In this document: in pieces, positions 26,258 through 35,041 of the stretch
Layout of the letters: every line of letters starts with the position of its first letter
Numbering within the stretch: the stretch's first letter is position 1
NCBI RefSeq assembly: GCF_009389585.1
Contig: NZ_VIYG01000008.1
Coordinates: 62,001 to 126,000 of the forward strand
Direction of reading: 5' to 3'
Origin: Oceanobacillus sp. CFH 90083
Lineage (GTDB): Bacteria; Bacillota; Bacilli; Bacillales; Amphibacillaceae
Length of the DNA: 64,000 nt
Notes under the pieces: generated by a model
Seen by the model: only the letters and a program-made list of their open reading frames with translations
Told to the model about the DNA's origin: nothing
Databases searched by the model: none
Made by a program: the position numbers and the translations under genes

Positions 26258-27036
26258 TGAAACCATACGATTTAAAGATAATTTCCAATGTCCGGGTAAG
26301 TGAACGATACTGGCACTTGAAATTAGATGCGCGTCCTATTGCAGATTCTATTCGTCCAGGACAGTTTTTTAACATCAAATGTGCGGATTTAGCTTTTTTA
26401 AGAAGGCCGTTCAGTATTTATCGAATCAACAAAGAGGAAAAGACAATCGAATTTCTTTACCTTGTAAAGGGGAATGGCACTGTCCATTTAACGGAAGCAG
26501 CTCCAGGGGAATACCTGAATATTTTTGGACCGCTTGGGAATGGATTTGAGTTAAAAAAAGAATGGAATACAGTATTACTGCTTGCCAGAGGAGTAGGTAT
26601 TGCAACGCTGGCTGCCCTGGCTCAGGAGGCTGCTGCAAATCAAGTAACATGCATAGCTGTGTTAAGTGCCAGAACCAATAACGATTTGCTTTCTACAGAA
26701 ATGCTTGAGCGTTTGGGCGTCGAGGTTTATAAAGTAACAGAAGAAGATGGAACAAGTGATGTGGAAGCTGTAGAGAAGCTGATTGAAAACCTGTTGAAGG
26801 CCAACAGGATACAAGCGGCTTTTACTTGCGGATCTAAACGCCTGTCAAAACTGCTGCAGAGAATGGCAAAAATGGTACACCTCCCGGCTCAAATTGCATT
26901 GGAAGAACATATGGGATGTGCAATGGGGGTCTGCTATGCCTGTGTCTGTGATATTCAGGAGAATGATGATACCCATTCCGTAAGAGTCTGCAGAGAAGGT
27001 CCTGTTTTTGATTTGAACAAGGTGGTGTTGAAGTAA
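26257..27036 (+). CDS. dihydroorotate dehydrogenase electron transfer subunit (PyrK-like)
   Basis: A 259-residue flavoprotein of the PyrK/ferredoxin reductase family. The FAD-binding motif is RRPFSIYRI, followed by the pyrophosphate/NAD region. The [2Fe-2S] cluster cysteines are Cys221, Cys226, Cys229 and Cys245 in GCAMGVCYACVC...RVCREGP. PyrK moves electrons between NADH and the PyrD flavin. In biosynthesis the flow is dihydroorotate to NAD. With catabolic neighbours the reverse, NADH-driven reduction of orotate, is the likely direction, as known from Clostridium oroticum. It is coupled by TAATG overlaps to genes on both sides. Confidence 0.85.
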   Translation: MKPYDLKIISNVRVSERYWHLKLDARPIADSIRPGQFFNIKCADLAFLRRPFSIYRINKEEKTIEFLYLVKGNGTVHLTEAAPGEYLNIFGPLGNGFELKKEWNTVLLLARGVGIATLAALAQEAAANQVTCIAVLSARTNNDLLSTEMLERLGVEVYKVTEEDGTSDVEAVEKLIENLLKANRIQAAFTCGSKRLSKLLQRMAKMVHLPAQIALEEHMGCAMGVCYACVCDIQENDDTHSVRVCREGPVFDLNKVVLK

Positions 27037-27971
27037 TGGATCATTTGCAGCTTGGTGTGAAAATCGGTCATCTGTATTTAAAGAATCCCATTATGCCAGC
27101 CTCTGGTGCATTTGGTTTTGAAATGGAAACACTGATAGACTTTAATAACCTGGGTGCCATTGTGCCTAAGAGTATAACAAAGCATCCGCGCGGTGGAAAT
27201 GCCACTCCCAGAGTGTGTGAAGTGAACGGAGGGATGATTAATTCTATCGGCATTCAAAGCAAGGGTGTAGATTACTACGTGAAGGAAATTTTACCTCATT
27301 ATGAAAGATATGATACACCGCTTATTTCCAGTATTTCTGCAGACTCTGTGGAGGAATTTGCAGAAATGGCAGAAATAATCAGTAGAGAAAGCATTGTTTC
27401 CGGTATAGAATTAAATATTTCCTGCCCTAATTTAAAAGGGAATGGAAAAGCGTTCGGGATGGATGCTGCACTTTCCTATAACGTTGTAAAAAAAGTGAAG
27501 GATGTAACCGATAAACCAATTATTGCTAAGCTGACACCGAATGTGACAAGTATTCAGGAAATTGCTCTTGCTTGTGAAAAAGGAGGGGCAGACGCATTAA
27601 ATGTTGCTAATACCTTCTTAGCAATGGCTGTGGATATTTATACCAGGGAGCCAAAAATCGGAAATGTATTAGGAGGCATCTCTGGTCCGGCAATAAAGCC
27701 GCTGATTGTCAGAATGATTTACCAGGTCAGAAAGGTAACAAACCTCCCGATTATAGGCTGTGGAGGAGTGATGACCTGGGAGGATGTCGTTGAAATGCTG
27801 CTGGTGGGAGCGAATGCTGTGCAGGTGGGAACGGCCAGCTTTATTAATCCAACTGCGCTGCCGGACATATTGGAAGGTCTCAAAGAATATATGACTGCTA
27901 ATGGCGTGAAGGATATCAATGAACTTGTTGGAAAAGTGAATATAAAGCATAATCAAGTAGAAAGCATTTAA
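27036..27971 (+). CDS. dihydroorotate dehydrogenase class 1B catalytic subunit (PyrD-like)
   Basis: A 311-residue TIM-barrel flavoprotein. The catalytic cysteine is Cys130 in LNISCPNLKGNG. FMN-binding signatures such as KLTPNVTSI, GGISGPAIKP and IIGCGGVMTWEDV match class 1B enzymes, which work with PyrK. It lacks the extra [4Fe-4S] domain of PreA-type dihydropyrimidine dehydrogenases. That argues for orotate rather than uracil as substrate. No other pyr biosynthesis genes are nearby. With carbamoylase and dihydroorotase-like neighbours and a PucR-type regulator it is probably a catabolic orotate reductase. The TAATG overlap with the pyrK-like gene implies 1:1 synthesis. Confidence 0.85.
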   Translation: MDHLQLGVKIGHLYLKNPIMPASGAFGFEMETLIDFNNLGAIVPKSITKHPRGGNATPRVCEVNGGMINSIGIQSKGVDYYVKEILPHYERYDTPLISSISADSVEEFAEMAEIISRESIVSGIELNISCPNLKGNGKAFGMDAALSYNVVKKVKDVTDKPIIAKLTPNVTSIQEIALACEKGGADALNVANTFLAMAVDIYTREPKIGNVLGGISGPAIKPLIVRMIYQVRKVTNLPIIGCGGVMTWEDVVEMLLVGANAVQVGTASFINPTALPDILEGLKEYMTANGVKDINELVGKVNIKHNQVESI

Positions 27972-27997
27972 TCGTTTGGATGGAGGAGGAGTAAAAA

Positions 27998-29389
27998 ATG
28001 AAATGGGATTTAGTGATTGAAGGCGGAACAGTTGTAACAGAGCACGAATCGTATGAAGCAAATGTATACGTAAAGGATGGAATAATCAGCTCTATCTCCA
28101 AAGAAAAACTGGATGGAGATGCGTTGGAAACCGTGAATGCAGCAGGACAGTATGTGTTGCCCGGCCTTATTGATACGCATGTTCACTCCAGAGATGGGGG
28201 AGCCACGCATAAAGAAGATTTTTATCATTCCACCCAGGCAGCAGCTGCTGGCGGGATTACAACTATATTTGAAATGCCCAATACAAATCCGCCAGTAAAC
28301 AACGCTGAAAACTTTCATAAACAGCAGGAAAATTTAACAGCAAAAGCACATGTTGATTTTGGATTATGGGGAATATGCCTCGGGGATTTAAATATTAATG
28401 AACTGGAAGGTTTAAATGAGTCGGGAGTTATTGGATTTAAATATTTTTGGGGATATGCCATCGATAAGCAGACCTTTGGGCTGATCTATAATTATAATGA
28501 AGGAATGAAAAATGTCATTCCTCCTGCTGATGATGGAGAGGTTTATCGGATGTTCGAAAAGGTAGCAAAGACAGGGAAGACGTTTGCTATTCATGCGGAA
28601 AACAGTGAGTTAATCAATCATTTAACAGAAGAGATGAAGAAAACGGGGAGGAGTGACTATGATACCCTGCTGGCTTCCAGACCGAGCCTGGCAGAAGAGT
28701 TAACGATACAAACCGGAATTGCAATGGCTAAACAGACAGGCGCAAGATTGCATATTCTTCATGTCAGCAGTGCAGAAGGGGTGGAATTAATTAAACGTGC
28801 CCAGGACGAAGGATATCCGATTACTGCGGAAACTTGTCCGCATTTCTTATTTCTGACAAATGAAGATTATGAAAAAATTGGACCGGAAATGAAGGTTTAT
28901 CCGCTGATAAAATATAAAAAAGATCAGGAGAGATTATGGGAAGGTGTCAGAGAAGGGGTTCTTTCTATCGTTTGCTCAGACCATGCTCCCCATACACCGG
29001 AGGAAAAACAGGCTGATTTATGGGATGCACCTGCCGGGATGTGCGGTGTTGAGACACTGGCGCCGTTAATGCTTAAAGCCGTTTCAGATAAGAAGATTAC
29101 CATACAGCAGCTGGTTTCCCTGCTTTCCACAAATCCGGCGAAGCAATTTGGAGTCTATCCTCAAAAAGGATCTCTCCAGGTTGGAACAGATGCCGATTTT
29201 ACCATCGTAGATATGAACAAGGAAGGAACCATTAACAAAGAGAAGCTTCATAGTAAGAGTAAAGTGAGCGGCTTCGGCGGTATGAGTTTAAAAGGAATTC
29301 CTGTTTGTACGATTGTCAGAGGCTCAATAGTGATGCAGGATGGAGACATTCAAAGTGAGCCTGCAGGAAGAATCATTGTTTCAAAATAA
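27998..29389 (+). CDS. dihydroorotase/allantoinase-family cyclic amidohydrolase
   Basis: A 463-residue amidohydrolase with all binuclear metal ligands: His61 and His63 (HVHSR), carboxylated Lys148 (IGFKYF), His199, His255 and Asp328 (CSDHAPH). Overall it resembles allantoinases and hydantoinases. Arg65 in HxHxR and Asn95 in MPNTNP match the residues that hold the dihydroorotate carboxylate in dihydroorotases; allantoinases usually lack this Arg. It would open L-dihydroorotate to N-carbamoyl-L-aspartate. It is somewhat longer than a typical class I biosynthetic PyrC (about 425-430). GGAGGAG precedes the ATG. It is the last gene of the operon; a terminator follows. Confidence 0.82.
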   Translation: MKWDLVIEGGTVVTEHESYEANVYVKDGIISSISKEKLDGDALETVNAAGQYVLPGLIDTHVHSRDGGATHKEDFYHSTQAAAAGGITTIFEMPNTNPPVNNAENFHKQQENLTAKAHVDFGLWGICLGDLNINELEGLNESGVIGFKYFWGYAIDKQTFGLIYNYNEGMKNVIPPADDGEVYRMFEKVAKTGKTFAIHAENSELINHLTEEMKKTGRSDYDTLLASRPSLAEELTIQTGIAMAKQTGARLHILHVSSAEGVELIKRAQDEGYPITAETCPHFLFLTNEDYEKIGPEMKVYPLIKYKKDQERLWEGVREGVLSIVCSDHAPHTPEEKQADLWDAPAGMCGVETLAPLMLKAVSDKKITIQQLVSLLSTNPAKQFGVYPQKGSLQVGTDADFTIVDMNKEGTINKEKLHSKSKVSGFGGMSLKGIPVCTIVRGSIVMQDGDIQSEPAGRIIVSK

Positions 29390-29421
29390 GTAGTAAAGAG
29401 AGTCTAGAAAATGTTCAAAAT

Positions 29422-29467
29422 AAAAAGCAGCGCTAATTATCTAAATGATAGATTATTGCTGCTTTTT
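29422..29467. terminator. bidirectional terminator
   Basis: AAAAAGCAGC (29422-29431) and GCTGCTTTTT (29458-29467) pair perfectly around an AT-rich loop that also folds. It serves the pyrimidine operon and the convergent deoR-type gene. Confidence 0.85.
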
Positions 29468-29499
29468 AAGTGGTTCTGGAAATAGAAGTATCCTGCTGT

Positions 29500-30264
29500 C
29501 TAATCCTCTGCAACAATCAGCTTTGTCTCCACCTCACCAAACTGCTCCACAACGCCTTTATCCACCCTCTCATCGGTCACAATATAATCAATCTCATCCA
29601 ACCCGGCAATATTCACTGTGACATTCTTCCCGAATTTAGAGCTATCTGCAGCAACATAGACCTCATGAGAAAGCTCAATAATCTTCTTGCGGGCGAGCGC
29701 TTCCTCCACATTATAATCGGAAATTCCCTTATCCATCGTAATTCCGCTGGCACAGATAAATGCTTTCTGTATGTTTAATTGATGAAAGTTAAATAAGTAA
29801 TCATAGGTAACGACAGATTGTTCATTTTTTCTGACCTTCCCGCCAATAACAATGAGCTCAACAGCACTGTTCATTAATTCCAGGATGACAGGAACCGAGT
29901 TTGTAATGACTGTCAGATTTCTTTTTTCCTTAATATATTTTGCAATTTGATAAGTTGTAGAACCGCTGTCCAAATAAATGCAGTCCCCGTCTTCAATAAA
30001 TGCATTACATCTTTTGGCAATGGCTGTTTTTTCGTCCAGATGGCTGATCATCCGCTCTTCCATGGAAGCTTCGCCAAACTTTGGCTCCACCAATTTGACG
30101 CCGCCGTATATCTTTTTCAGCTTTCCTTGCTCGGCAAGGGCATTTATATCTCTGCGCAGTGTATCTATTGAGATTTCCAGCTCTTTCTGAAGCTCAGGCA
30201 TCTTCATCACTTTCTTTATCATTAATAAATCAATCATCTTCTGTTGTCTCTCAACTGGAAGCAT
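29500..30264 (-). CDS. DeoR-family regulator of the phosphonate operon
   Basis: A 254-residue DeoR/GlpR-type repressor. The N-terminal winged helix contains LQKELEISIDTLRRDINALAEQGKL. The C-terminal sugar-phosphate-isomerase-like sensor has YLDSGSTTYQIAKYI and VITNSVPV. Family members usually sense phosphorylated small molecules. It is divergent from the aminoethylphosphonate operon, so control of that operon in response to a pathway intermediate is likely. A palindrome at 30388-30404 lies in the shared promoter region. Confidence 0.82.
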   Translation of the reverse strand: MLPVERQQKMIDLLMIKKVMKMPELQKELEISIDTLRRDINALAEQGKLKKIYGGVKLVEPKFGEASMEERMISHLDEKTAIAKRCNAFIEDGDCIYLDSGSTTYQIAKYIKEKRNLTVITNSVPVILELMNSAVELIVIGGKVRKNEQSVVTYDYLFNFHQLNIQKAFICASGITMDKGISDYNVEEALARKKIIELSHEVYVAADSSKFGKNVTVNIAGLDEIDYIVTDERVDKGVVEQFGEVETKLIVAED

Positions 30265-30387
30265 TTTATCCTCCTCATGAACGTTTTGATTGGATTATGC
30301 TATATAAACAGTTTACGGGTACTTTGCAGCTTAATCAACCTGTTTACATAAAATTTAGAATCAAATATGTAAAAGTGGAGGATTTTT

Positions 30388-30404
30388 TGCATATAAAATA
30401 TGCA
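30388..30404. promoter_or_regulatory. candidate DeoR operator palindrome
   Basis: TGCATAT-AAA-ATATGCA is a perfect 7-3-7 palindrome between the divergent regulator and phosphonate operon. A related half-site (ATTATGC) follows about five bases later. Position and symmetry suggest the regulator's operator. Confidence 0.45.
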
Positions 30405-30511
30405 TGAATTATGCTTAATTTATTAATGATTTACATATTCTTAACACGATAAGTGATTTATCTTAATATTCGTTTTATATGATGGAGGTAACTCAGAGGA
30501 GGTGGTTCGTT

Positions 30512-31264
30512 TTGTTGGAACTACAAAATATAAGCAAACAATTCGATCAAAAAACAGTTTTAGAAAATATTAATCTTAAAATCAACAGCGGCGAAATTGT
30601 ATCGCTGCTTGGGCCCAGCGGAAGCGGAAAAACAACCCTTTTGAATATTATCCTGGGATTGACCGGAATTGATCAGGGAAAAGTTATTTTTAATGATAAG
30701 GACTTAAGCTATGTAGATATGAAAAATCGTGGATTTAATATTGTATTTCAGGATTATGCGTTATTCCCGCATTTAAACGCCTATGAAAATATTGTATATG
30801 GATTGCGTAATAAAAAAGACACGGCATCAGCGGAGGAGGTCAGGGAATATATCGATTTCCTGGAGCTGAAGCCGCATTTGAAAAAGAAAATTGGTGAGCT
30901 GTCGGGCGGACAAAAGCAGCGGGTGGCCTTAGCAAGAACCCTTGTTACCAAGCCGAAGCTGCTGCTTTTGGATGAGCCGTTAAGTGCATTAGATGGTGTG
31001 ATCAAGGAGTCGATTAAAGAAAGAATTAAGTCGATTGCCAAGGAGTTTAATCTGACAACCATTATTGTAACGCATGACCCGGAAGAAGCTTTAACGATAT
31101 CCGATAAGATTTTAATTATTAACCAGGGAAATATTTCGCAGTTTGGGACACCCTTTGAAATTATTAATCAGCCGCAAAATGATTTTGTGAAGGAATTTAT
31201 TTTAAGGCAGCTGCAGATTAAACGGCAAAATATATTTAACCTGTTTGGTGAAAAGTATGCGTAA
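30512..31264 (+). CDS. ABC transporter ATPase for 2-aminoethylphosphonate
   Basis: A 250-residue ABC ATPase: Walker A GPSGSGKTT, Q-loop FQDYALFPH, signature LSGGQKQR, Walker B LLLLDEPLSALD, and switch VTHDPEE. It is of the spermidine/iron/phosphonate import type. TTG 30512 is chosen because AGGAGG lies nine bases upstream; a longer in-frame start covers that site. It energises the permease encoded next, with an eight-base overlap. Confidence 0.87.
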   Translation: MLELQNISKQFDQKTVLENINLKINSGEIVSLLGPSGSGKTTLLNIILGLTGIDQGKVIFNDKDLSYVDMKNRGFNIVFQDYALFPHLNAYENIVYGLRNKKDTASAEEVREYIDFLELKPHLKKKIGELSGGQKQRVALARTLVTKPKLLLLDEPLSALDGVIKESIKERIKSIAKEFNLTTIIVTHDPEEALTISDKILIINQGNISQFGTPFEIINQPQNDFVKEFILRQLQIKRQNIFNLFGEKYA

Positions 31265-32882
31265 TGCAAAACCGGAAATGCGGGTTATCTTTATCATTAT
31301 CTTATTATTATTCGTTGCTTTTCTGATAGCACCGCTGCTTGTTTTATTTTTCCGCTCATTTGTCACGGATGACGGGGGAGCGGGACTTTCAAATTATATG
31401 GCTTCTTTGTCAAATAGTACATTAATCAGTGCAATCGGCAACAGCATCAAGGTTTCAGGTGTGACAGCCATTATCACAACGGCGCTGGCATTTGCGTTAG
31501 CGTATGCGGTGAATTGTACAAGAATCTGTCAGCCTCTAAAGAGTGCGGTGAAAGTCGGAATTCTCATCCCGATGCTGATTCCTACGATTACTTACGGGTT
31601 TGCAATTATGTACACCTTTGGAAATCAAGGGTTATTGACAAAGCTTTTCGGCAGAAATTTGTTTGAAATCTATGGATTTAATGGACTGCTGATTGGATAT
31701 GTTATCTATACACTGCCGGCAGCTTTCCTGTTAATCCATAATTCTTTCAAATATATTGATAAGAAATTTATCATTGTGTCCAAGCTGATGGGCGACAGAA
31801 CATTAAGAAGCTTTCTGAACACAGTCGTTCGACCATTATTAGGAGCATTGGGCGGGGCATTTGTTTTATCCTTTATCCTCAGCTTCACAGATTTTGGGAT
31901 ACCGGCATCTGTAGGCGGGACGTATGATGTTGTTGCAACGCAGCTTTATCAGGCGATGCTCGGGTCGATTCCGGATTTCGGTCAGGGTGCTGTGATTGCT
32001 GTACTGATGTTATTTCCAGCAGTGGCAGGTGTTATTCTATTAAACTATCTGGAAAGATTCAATTTTCATTATGATAAGTTCAGTGAAACAGAATTAACAC
32101 CGGGTAAGTTCCGGGACAGCTTCTATGGCATTTTATCTCTCGTTATTCTGCTGGCAATGTTTTCTGTATTTGCCGTAATGTTTATTGCACCATTTGTGAC
32201 GGCTTTTCCTTATGATCTGAGCTTTACATGGGATCATATAATGGATGTTTTCGGGTCGAATGATCTCGTTTCGGTTTACAGAAATTCACTTATTGTGGCA
32301 GTTTTAACAGCTTTTTTAGGAACGATTATCGCATACGGATCAGCGCTTCTTAATGCGCGGACACCGATCAAAGGAAAACAAACCGTAGATATTTTTTCTA
32401 TGATTACCAATACAGTGCCCGGCATGGTGCTGGGGCTGTCCTATTTACTGCTCTTCAATGACAGCAGTTTAAAAGGAACCTTTATCATTATTGTTTTATG
32501 TAACATGATGCATTACTTTACAACACCATATTTAATGGCGAAAAATGCACTGACAAAGATGAATCCGGACTGGGAAACGTCAGGAGAATTGCTGGGAGAT
32601 AACTGGATTAAAACGGTATATCGCGTTATTTTACCGAACTCTGTATCTACCGTTTTAGAGATGTGCAGCTACTATTTCATCAATGCGATGGTAACCATCA
32701 GCGGTGTTATCTTCCTGGTATCCGCCCAGACGACCGTCGTAGCAAGCAAAATTAATGAACTGCAGCATTTTGCAAAGTTCAATGAAATATTTGTTTTATC
32801 TGTACTTATTTTCTTGACCAACCTAGTGGTTAGAGCCGTGTGTGACATTTTTCAAAAAAGAGCGGCAATCTATAAAAAGTGA
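31257..32882 (+). CDS. ABC transporter permease (fused two-domain) for 2-aminoethylphosphonate
   Basis: About 541 residues with some 12 membrane segments in two homologous halves, each with a binding-protein-dependent permease domain. The coupling loops have EAA-like regions around SKLMGDRTLRSFLNTV and GELLGDNWIKTVYRVI. The fused form resembles FbpB-type iron permeases and replaces the separate PhnU and PhnV subunits of Salmonella. The start ATG 31257 overlaps the ATPase end. Confidence 0.85.
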   Translation: MRNAKPEMRVIFIIILLLFVAFLIAPLLVLFFRSFVTDDGGAGLSNYMASLSNSTLISAIGNSIKVSGVTAIITTALAFALAYAVNCTRICQPLKSAVKVGILIPMLIPTITYGFAIMYTFGNQGLLTKLFGRNLFEIYGFNGLLIGYVIYTLPAAFLLIHNSFKYIDKKFIIVSKLMGDRTLRSFLNTVVRPLLGALGGAFVLSFILSFTDFGIPASVGGTYDVVATQLYQAMLGSIPDFGQGAVIAVLMLFPAVAGVILLNYLERFNFHYDKFSETELTPGKFRDSFYGILSLVILLAMFSVFAVMFIAPFVTAFPYDLSFTWDHIMDVFGSNDLVSVYRNSLIVAVLTAFLGTIIAYGSALLNARTPIKGKQTVDIFSMITNTVPGMVLGLSYLLLFNDSSLKGTFIIIVLCNMMHYFTTPYLMAKNALTKMNPDWETSGELLGDNWIKTVYRVILPNSVSTVLEMCSYYFINAMVTISGVIFLVSAQTTVVASKINELQHFAKFNEIFVLSVLIFLTNLVVRAVCDIFQKRAAIYKK

Positions 32883-32891
32883 GGGAAAAAC

Positions 32892-33875
32892 ATGTTGAAA
32901 TCAATGAAGAAGTCTATCGCAGGAGCAGGAATCGGCTTGGCATTTGTTTTAGCAGGGTGCGGTGCACAAAGCAGTGATGATGTCGTGATTTATACCAATG
33001 CAGACGAAGAAGCAACGGCGGCGATGGAGACGGCGTTGGATGATGCAGGCTATGAAGGGGAATATATTTTGCAGTCCCAGGGGACATCTGAATTGGGAGG
33101 CAAGCTGCTGGCAGAAGGGGACCAAATTGAAGCAGATGTGGTAACAATGAGCTCTTATTTCCTGGACAGCGCGCAGGAACAGAATGAGATGTTTGCAGAT
33201 TTAACCTATGAAACAAGTGCACTCGAAGAACCTCCGGCTTATTATGCGCCGATTTTAGGAAACACAGGTGCCATCTTTGTCAATACCGAGGTACTGAAGC
33301 AGCATGGCTTAGAGGCTCCGGACAGTATTGCTGATTTAGCAAAGCCTGAATACGAAGGACTTGTTTCGATTCCCAATATTGATGATTCTTCGACAGCATG
33401 GCTGATGGTGCAGGCAGTAATCAGCGAGTACGGAGAAGAAGAAGGAAAAGAAATTTTTCAAAATCTGATTACGAATGTTGGACCGCATCTGGAGAGCTCC
33501 GGCTCCGGTCCAATCAGCAAGGTGCAGGCAGGCGAAGTGGCTGCCGGCTTTGGACTGAGGCATCAGGCGGTTGTAGCGAAGGAATCAGGAGCACCAATTG
33601 ACTTTGTTGATCCGACAGAAGGGAACTTCTCACTGACGGAAGCAGTGGCAGTAGTAAAAAAGGATAATGATGAAAAAACGCAAAAGGCAATGGATATGGC
33701 AGAGGTTATCTCCACAGATGCAAGAGAAGAGCTATTAACCTACTACCCTGTAGCTCTCTATGAAGGAGAAACCGTTGACGAGACACATAAACCGGCGCAT
33801 TCTATGACATTTGACCAGCCATTAAACGTGGAGCTGTTGGAACAGCATCAGGAATTCTTTAATTCTGCAAAATAG
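32892..33875 (+). CDS. 2-aminoethylphosphonate-binding lipoprotein
   Basis: A 327-residue extracellular solute-binding protein of the iron/phosphonate type. The signal peptide ends in the lipobox LAGC. The mature part begins with a VVIYTNADEEATAAMETAL-type lobe, as in PhnS/FbpA proteins. GSGPISKVQAGEVAAGFG lies at the ligand cleft. It captures substrate outside the membrane for the permease encoded nine bases upstream. The aminoethylphosphonate assignment comes from the phnW and phnX genes after it. Confidence 0.85.
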   Translation: MLKSMKKSIAGAGIGLAFVLAGCGAQSSDDVVIYTNADEEATAAMETALDDAGYEGEYILQSQGTSELGGKLLAEGDQIEADVVTMSSYFLDSAQEQNEMFADLTYETSALEEPPAYYAPILGNTGAIFVNTEVLKQHGLEAPDSIADLAKPEYEGLVSIPNIDDSSTAWLMVQAVISEYGEEEGKEIFQNLITNVGPHLESSGSGPISKVQAGEVAAGFGLRHQAVVAKESGAPIDFVDPTEGNFSLTEAVAVVKKDNDEKTQKAMDMAEVISTDAREELLTYYPVALYEGETVDETHKPAHSMTFDQPLNVELLEQHQEFFNSAK

Positions 33876-33946
33876 GGGGCTGGATGTGGTTATTAATAAA
33901 TGGAAATCTTTAAAATTTCCTATTCAGTAAAAAGGAGCGATATATT

Positions 33947-35041
33947 TTGGAACAATATAAACTATTAACACCAGGCCCTTTAACAACAACAAATACAGTG
34001 AAAGAGGAAATGCTCTTTGACCGCTGTACATGGGATCAGGATTACAAGGACATCACCCAGAAAATCCGCATGCAGCTGCTTGATTTGGCAAATGCTTCCC
34101 CGGAGGATTATACAACTGTACTGATGCAGGGGAGCGGGACATTTACAGTTGAATCTGTGATGACAACTGCAATGAATAAGAAGGATAAAGCATTGATTAT
34201 CACGAATGGTACCTATGGGGAAAGAATTGTGCAGATGGCTGATTATACCGGTTTACATTATAAGCATTATAATGTTGCTTATAATGCTTATCCGGATGAA
34301 ATGGAGCTGAAGTATATTTTAGAGCACGATTCTACGATTACGCATCTGGTGATGGTGCATTGTGAAACAACAACCGGCATATTGAACCCGGTGGAAATCG
34401 TTTCAAAGCTTGCTAAGGAGTATCACAAGACCCTAATAATTGATGCCATGAGCAGTTTTGGCGGTATCGAAATGGATATCCCGGACCTGGGTATCGACTA
34501 TTTAATCAGCAGTGCAAACAAATGCATCCAGGGTGTGCCGGGATTCGGTTTTGTTATTGCAAAGCTGGATAAATTGCAGGCTTGTGAGGGAAATGCCGCC
34601 AGCTTATCTTTAGATTTATATGATCAGTGGAAGACAATGAATCAGGATGGAAAATGGCGTTATACTTCACCGACGCATGTTGTAGCAGCATTTTCTAAAG
34701 CAATCGATGAATTAATCGCAGAAGGAGGAATTCCAGCAAGATCGCGGCGTTATCAGCGTAATAATATGCAGCTGCGGGAGGGCTTGGAAAAGCTTGGATT
34801 CCGGGCTTATATAAAGGGGAAAAGGCAGTCGCCGATTATTACGACATTCCTGTTCCCGGATGACAAATTTGCATTTGAAGATTTTTATCATTATGTGAAG
34901 GAAAGAGGCTTTGTTCTGTATCCGGGCAAGCTGACAGAAATCAATACATTCCGGATTGGCAATATTGGAGAAGTCTATGAAGAAGATATAGAAAGATTGT
35001 GCAATGTAATCCAAGAATACATGGGAGTGGTGGTAAAATGA
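33947..35041 (+). CDS. phnW: 2-aminoethylphosphonate:pyruvate aminotransferase
   Basis: A 364-residue class V aminotransferase. It begins KLLTPGPLTTT as in PhnW proteins. The PLP lysine is Lys192 in SSANKCIQGVPGF, preceded by the PLP-binding Asp in IIDAMSSFGG. It converts aminoethylphosphonate and pyruvate to phosphonoacetaldehyde and alanine. TTG 33947 follows AAGGAG. The stop overlaps the phnX start (ATGA), so both steps are translationally coupled, which limits release of the reactive aldehyde. Confidence 0.93.
   Translation: MEQYKLLTPGPLTTTNTVKEEMLFDRCTWDQDYKDITQKIRMQLLDLANASPEDYTTVLMQGSGTFTVESVMTTAMNKKDKALIITNGTYGERIVQMADYTGLHYKHYNVAYNAYPDEMELKYILEHDSTITHLVMVHCETTTGILNPVEIVSKLAKEYHKTLIIDAMSSFGGIEMDIPDLGIDYLISSANKCIQGVPGFGFVIAKLDKLQACEGNAASLSLDLYDQWKTMNQDGKWRYTSPTHVVAAFSKAIDELIAEGGIPARSRRYQRNNMQLREGLEKLGFRAYIKGKRQSPIITTFLFPDDKFAFEDFYHYVKERGFVLYPGKLTEINTFRIGNIGEVYEEDIERLCNVIQEYMGVVVK

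Noticed and set aside
26257-27971. Calling the pyrK/pyrD-like pair part of ordinary pyrimidine biosynthesis
   Set aside because: No pyrB, carbamoyl phosphate synthase, pyrF or pyrE genes are nearby, and the neighbours are degradative with a PucR-type regulator. A whole-genome check would still be decisive.
26257-29389. Reductive uracil pathway (PreTA/PydB-type)
   Set aside because: The dehydrogenase lacks the PreA ferredoxin domain and the cyclic amidohydrolase keeps dihydroorotate-type Arg and Asn, so orotate fits better. Uracil remains a fallback.
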